Shown: in pieces, positions 61,573-64,000 of the stretch
Layout: the number at the start of each line of letters is the position of its first letter
Numbering within the stretch: the stretch's first letter is position 1
Source: Ancylobacter vacuolatus
GTDB lineage: Bacteria; Pseudomonadota; Alphaproteobacteria; Rhizobiales; Xanthobacteraceae
Length of the DNA stretch: 64,000 nt
Assembly: GCF_030813595.1 (NCBI RefSeq)
Contig: NZ_JAUSUH010000011.1
Coordinates: forward strand, 158,449 to 222,448
Direction of reading: 5' to 3'
Made by a program: the position numbers and the translations under genes
Notes under the pieces: model-generated
Databases searched by the model: none
Told to the model about the DNA's origin: nothing
What the model saw: the letters and a program-made list of their open reading frames with translations, nothing else

Positions 61573-62178
61573 ATGCCCCGTGCCGTTGCCGGCCCCGAGA
61601 TCGAACGCCTGATCCAGCTGCTTGCCCGCGTGCCCGGCCTCGGACCCCGTTCGGCCCGGCGGGCCACGCTGCACCTGATCAAGAAGCGCGAGCAGCTGAT
61701 GAGCCCGCTCGCCAGCGCCTTAGAAGACGTGCTGGGCAAGATCTGCACCTGCCGCGTCTGCGGCAATATCGACGTGCGCGATCCCTGCTCGATCTGCTGC
61801 GACGACACCCGCGATCCAACCCTGCTGGTCGTCGTCGCCGATGTGGCGGATCTGTGGGCGCTGGAGCGGGCCGGCGCGCTGAACGCGCGCTACCACGTGC
61901 TCGGCGGCACACTGTCGCCGCTCGACGGCATTGGCCCGGACGAACTCAACCTGCCGGCGCTGGTCGAGCGGGTGCAGGGCGGCACGGTGACGGAAGTCCT
62001 GCTCGCGCTCGGCGCCACGGTGGACGGGCAGACCACGGCCCACTACATCACCGAGCTTCTGCGCGAAGCGAACGTCAAGGTCACGCGCCTCGCCCATGGT
62101 GTGCCGGTAGGCGGCGAACTGGATTATCTCGACGAAGGCACGCTCTCGGCGGCGATCCGGGCGCGCACGAGTACCTGA
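61573..62178 (+). CDS. recR: Recombination mediator RecR
   Basis: 201 residues. A helix-hairpin-helix ([24 protein letters not shown]), a four-cysteine zinc finger ([19 protein letters not shown]), a Toprim domain ([30 protein letters not shown]) and a Walker-B-like end are all in place. RecR with RecF and RecO loads RecA onto gapped single-stranded DNA. Usually found after dnaX and an YbaB gene; here neither is adjacent, so the gene has moved or been split from them. Confidence 0.97.
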   Translation: MPRAVAGPEIERLIQLLARVPGLGPRSARRATLHLIKKREQLMSPLASALEDVLGKICTCRVCGNIDVRDPCSICCDDTRDPTLLVVVADVADLWALERAGALNARYHVLGGTLSPLDGIGPDELNLPALVERVQGGTVTEVLLALGATVDGQTTAHYITELLREANVKVTRLAHGVPVGGELDYLDEGTLSAAIRARTST

Positions 62179-62202
62179 GCGCCGCCGGACCGACGGGGAT
62201 GA

Positions 62203-63549
62203 CTAAGGCCTTGCCGCCAATTCGCGGAAATGGCCGCGCGCCTGCAAATAGGCCAGCAGCGCCAGCCCCGGCAGGGCGGCGACGGAGGTGATGGCAAAGA
62301 ACACGATCCAGCCTGTCTCCACCGCAATGAAGCCGGCCGAGGAGGCGAGGAAGGTCCGCCCCACGGCGGCCAGCGCGGTCAGCAGCGCGTATTGGGTGGC
62401 GGTGTGGGCGCGGTTGCCGCACAGTGCCGAGATATAGGCAACGAAGATCACGGTGCCGATGGCGCCGGCGAAGTTCTCGATCACGATGGTCGTCATCAGC
62501 GCCGGCACGTTCACGCCCATCCAGGCCTGCCAGGAAAAGGCGAGGTTGGAGAGCATCTGCAGGATGCCCCCCACCCAGAGCGCGGTGGAGAGCGGCAGGG
62601 CGCGGGCGATCACCCCTCCGGCGAAGCCGCCGGCCAGCGCCGCCGCGAAGCCCACTCCCTTGACCACCCCGGCATAGGTCGCCTTGTCAAAGCCGATGCC
62701 GATGACGAAGGCCCCGGTCAGCGTGCCAGCAAAGGCATCGCAGAACTTGAACAGCACCACGAAAAGCAGGATGGCGACGGCGCTGTTGCGGGTGAGGAAC
62801 TCGGAAAACGCGCCGACCGCCGTCTGCATCACCCGCTTGGCCACCTTGGTCTCACGCGGCGGCGCGTCGGCCGGCACCGGCGGCTCCTTGGCCATCAGAG
62901 CGGCAAACAGGCCCACGCCGACCATGGCGGCGGCAGCGAGATAGCCCCACGCCCACACCTCGGCGCGCGGCATGCCCAGCAGCTCGAACCACGCCACCAG
63001 CAGCACCACGCCGGCGCCGGAAGCCAGCATGCCGACCCGATAGGCTGCGACATAGCCCGCCATGCCGGCAGCCTGCTCGCGCACTTCCAAGCTTTCGACG
63101 CGGAAGGCATCGACCACGATATCCTGCGTCGCAGAAGCCGTGGCCACCAGCAGGGCGCCGAACGCCACGTGCCAGGGCGACAGCACCGGGTCCTGGAAGC
63201 CGAGCCAGGCGACGGCGAGCACAAGCAGAAGCTGGGTGAACACCAGCCAGCCGCGCCGCCGCCCGAGCCAGCGCCCCAGCAGCGGCACGTCGAGCGCATC
63301 GACCAGCGGCGCCCAGATGAACTTGAAATTATAGGGCACGCCGACCAGCGCGAAGAGGCCGATCGTGGTGAGGTTCACCTGCGCCTCCGCCATCCAGATG
63401 GTCAGCGTGGCGCCCGAGAGGGCCAGCGGCAGGCCGGAGGAAAAGCCCAGCAGCACGACGATGAGCACGCGCCGGCGCAGATAGACCGCGAGGCTGGCGA
63501 GAAGGCCGTCCTCGTCGCGGGAGGAGGGGGAGCGGGCGGTATCGGTCAT
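62203..63549 (-). CDS. AmpG-type muropeptide permease (MFS)
   Basis: 448 residues with twelve or more membrane helices. VLIVVLLGFSSGLPLALSGATLTIWMAEAQVNLTTIGLFALVGVPYNFKFIWAPLVD is the AmpG opening; SATQDIVVDAFRVE is the second family hallmark. It imports anhydro-muropeptides for cell-wall recycling and, where ampC exists, beta-lactamase induction. The ATG at 63549 (MTDTARSPSSRDEDG) is used; upstream in-frame codons run into a Pro-rich leader. Convergent with recR. Three GANTC sites lie just upstream. Confidence 0.92.
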   Translation of the reverse strand: MTDTARSPSSRDEDGLLASLAVYLRRRVLIVVLLGFSSGLPLALSGATLTIWMAEAQVNLTTIGLFALVGVPYNFKFIWAPLVDALDVPLLGRWLGRRRGWLVFTQLLLVLAVAWLGFQDPVLSPWHVAFGALLVATASATQDIVVDAFRVESLEVREQAAGMAGYVAAYRVGMLASGAGVVLLVAWFELLGMPRAEVWAWGYLAAAAMVGVGLFAALMAKEPPVPADAPPRETKVAKRVMQTAVGAFSEFLTRNSAVAILLFVVLFKFCDAFAGTLTGAFVIGIGFDKATYAGVVKGVGFAAALAGGFAGGVIARALPLSTALWVGGILQMLSNLAFSWQAWMGVNVPALMTTIVIENFAGAIGTVIFVAYISALCGNRAHTATQYALLTALAAVGRTFLASSAGFIAVETGWIVFFAITSVAALPGLALLAYLQARGHFRELAARP

Positions 63550-63829
63550 GGTCAGCGGTCTCGGCGGCGGGCTCCCGGGGGGCGATTCGGGGGCGCGATT
63601 CAGGGGCGTCCCGCCTATCTCTAAAGCGCTTTCGCTCGTGTTTGAATCGCCAACACCCTCACGCCCCTCCCGCGGGAGCCCGGGCCTTTCTGTCCAGCCA
63701 GCCGAGCACCCGCTCGGAGGGGACCACGCGGGGTCCACCTGCGGCGATGGGGCGGGTGCGGGCGGCCTGCGGTCTTGCCGCCCCACCGCCTCTCCATCCC
63801 GCCCGTCCCGTCGCGGCGATCTCAGCCCT
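63550..63829. other. Intergenic region upstream of ampG
   Basis: About 280 bases between ampG and the SapC-like gene stop. It contains three GANTC (CcrM) sites at 63584, 63597 and 63644 and a short AAAGCGCTTT palindrome near 63623. No gene is evident. Confidence 0.45.
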
Positions 63830-64000
63830 TCAGTTAGCGTTGTGGGTGCGGCTGTTGGCGGCTTCGGTGGCGAGGGCGGGCCAGCGCTGCTGCGAGGCGA
63901 GGTGGAGGACGATGAGGTCGAGCCAGCCCTTGGCGTGGAACTCGGCCAGCACCGGGCCGGGCAGCGCCCGGAAGGCGACCTCGTCGACCAGCTGGAAGCC
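63830..64000 (-). CDS. SapC-like protein, C-terminal end (5' part beyond window)
   Basis: 57 codons run off the right edge and end at a TGA: GFQLVDEVAFRALPGPVLAEFHAKGWLDLIVLHLASQQRWPAL and a short Asn/Arg tail. The pattern of a short VDE turn, then ALP, then helix with GWLxLIxxHLxS matches the C-terminal end of SapC-family proteins. The family's role is unclear (it was first linked to peptide resistance and S-layer-like exports). With so little visible the call is tentative. Confidence 0.5.
   Translation of the reverse strand, partial: GFQLVDEVAFRALPGPVLAEFHAKGWLDLIVLHLASQQRWPALATEAANSRTHNAN

Overview
This window is a high-GC chromosomal segment from an alphaproteobacterium, most likely order Hyphomicrobiales (Rhizobiales) and possibly Xanthobacteraceae-like. 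The evidence is a CcrM-type GANTC methyltransferase, a ChvG/ChvI two-component pair beside hprK, EIIA(Man), HPr and ahcY, a separate Fo ATP synthase operon with both b and b' subunits, the mutY-DUF721-dsbA block near smc and ccrM, and LexA boxes of the alphaproteobacterial GAAC-N7-GAAC type. Genus is inference. I see no rRNA, tRNA, CRISPR array, prophage or insertion sequence; this is mostly core genome with a few accessory cassettes.

Layout. 1-6 kb: the 5' part of dxs (cut by the window edge), four small accessory genes, xseB, a histone-deacetylase-like amidohydrolase and the tRNA t6A gene sua5. 6-8.4 kb: a SleB-type cell wall hydrolase and a Tat-exported beta carbonic anhydrase. 8.4-11.2 kb: atpI-atpB-atpE-atpF'-atpF with a strong sigma70-type promoter. 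11.5-20.3 kb: smc, a FUSC membrane protein, ccrM, csbD, mutY, a DUF721 gene and a dsbA-like gene. 20.3-25.2 kb: a VOC protein and a PA0069-type radical SAM protein behind a LexA box, a glycosyltransferase, moaB, a YpfJ metallopeptidase and an MhqD-like hydrolase. 25.2-30.4 kb: an MhqO-like dioxygenase with a divergent LysR regulator, an OhrR-like MarR protein, and a SorC-type regulator with a SAF-domain dehydrogenase. 30.6-37 kb: the SOS mutasome imuA-imuB-dnaE2 with its own LexA box. 37-41.3 kb: a gtrA/GT-C/gtrB polyisoprenyl-sugar cassette and a divergent HpnK/ChbG deacetylase. 41.3-51.5 kb: DUF983, ExoD, a 30-residue membrane peptide, an Hsp70 (YegD-like) protein, an aldehyde dehydrogenase, a PAS-PAS-GGDEF protein with a degenerate active site, a ferredoxin-NADP reductase and several unknowns. 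51.5-58.2 kb: ahcY, then ptsH-EIIA-hprK-chvG-chvI read in reverse, then a HugZ-like gene. 58.3-64 kb: a strongly diverged PckA homologue, a Na+/H+ antiporter, recR, ampG and the 3' end of a SapC-like gene.

The most unusual item is the 518-codon PckA homologue at 58.3-59.8 kb. It sits where Hyphomicrobiales usually carry the real PEP carboxykinase, next to chvI. It keeps the fold landmarks and a P-loop, but the signatures holding the metal and oxaloacetate ligands are gone. It may be a pseudoenzyme sensor tied to the ChvGI/HprK/PTS circuit, or a decaying pckA. Other points for a second look are the LexA box in front of the radical SAM gene, a 16-bp palindrome before ahcY, the large stem-loop at the atpE stop codon, three 15-bp tandem units each carrying an in-frame stop, and a possible CTG start for the HpnK gene.
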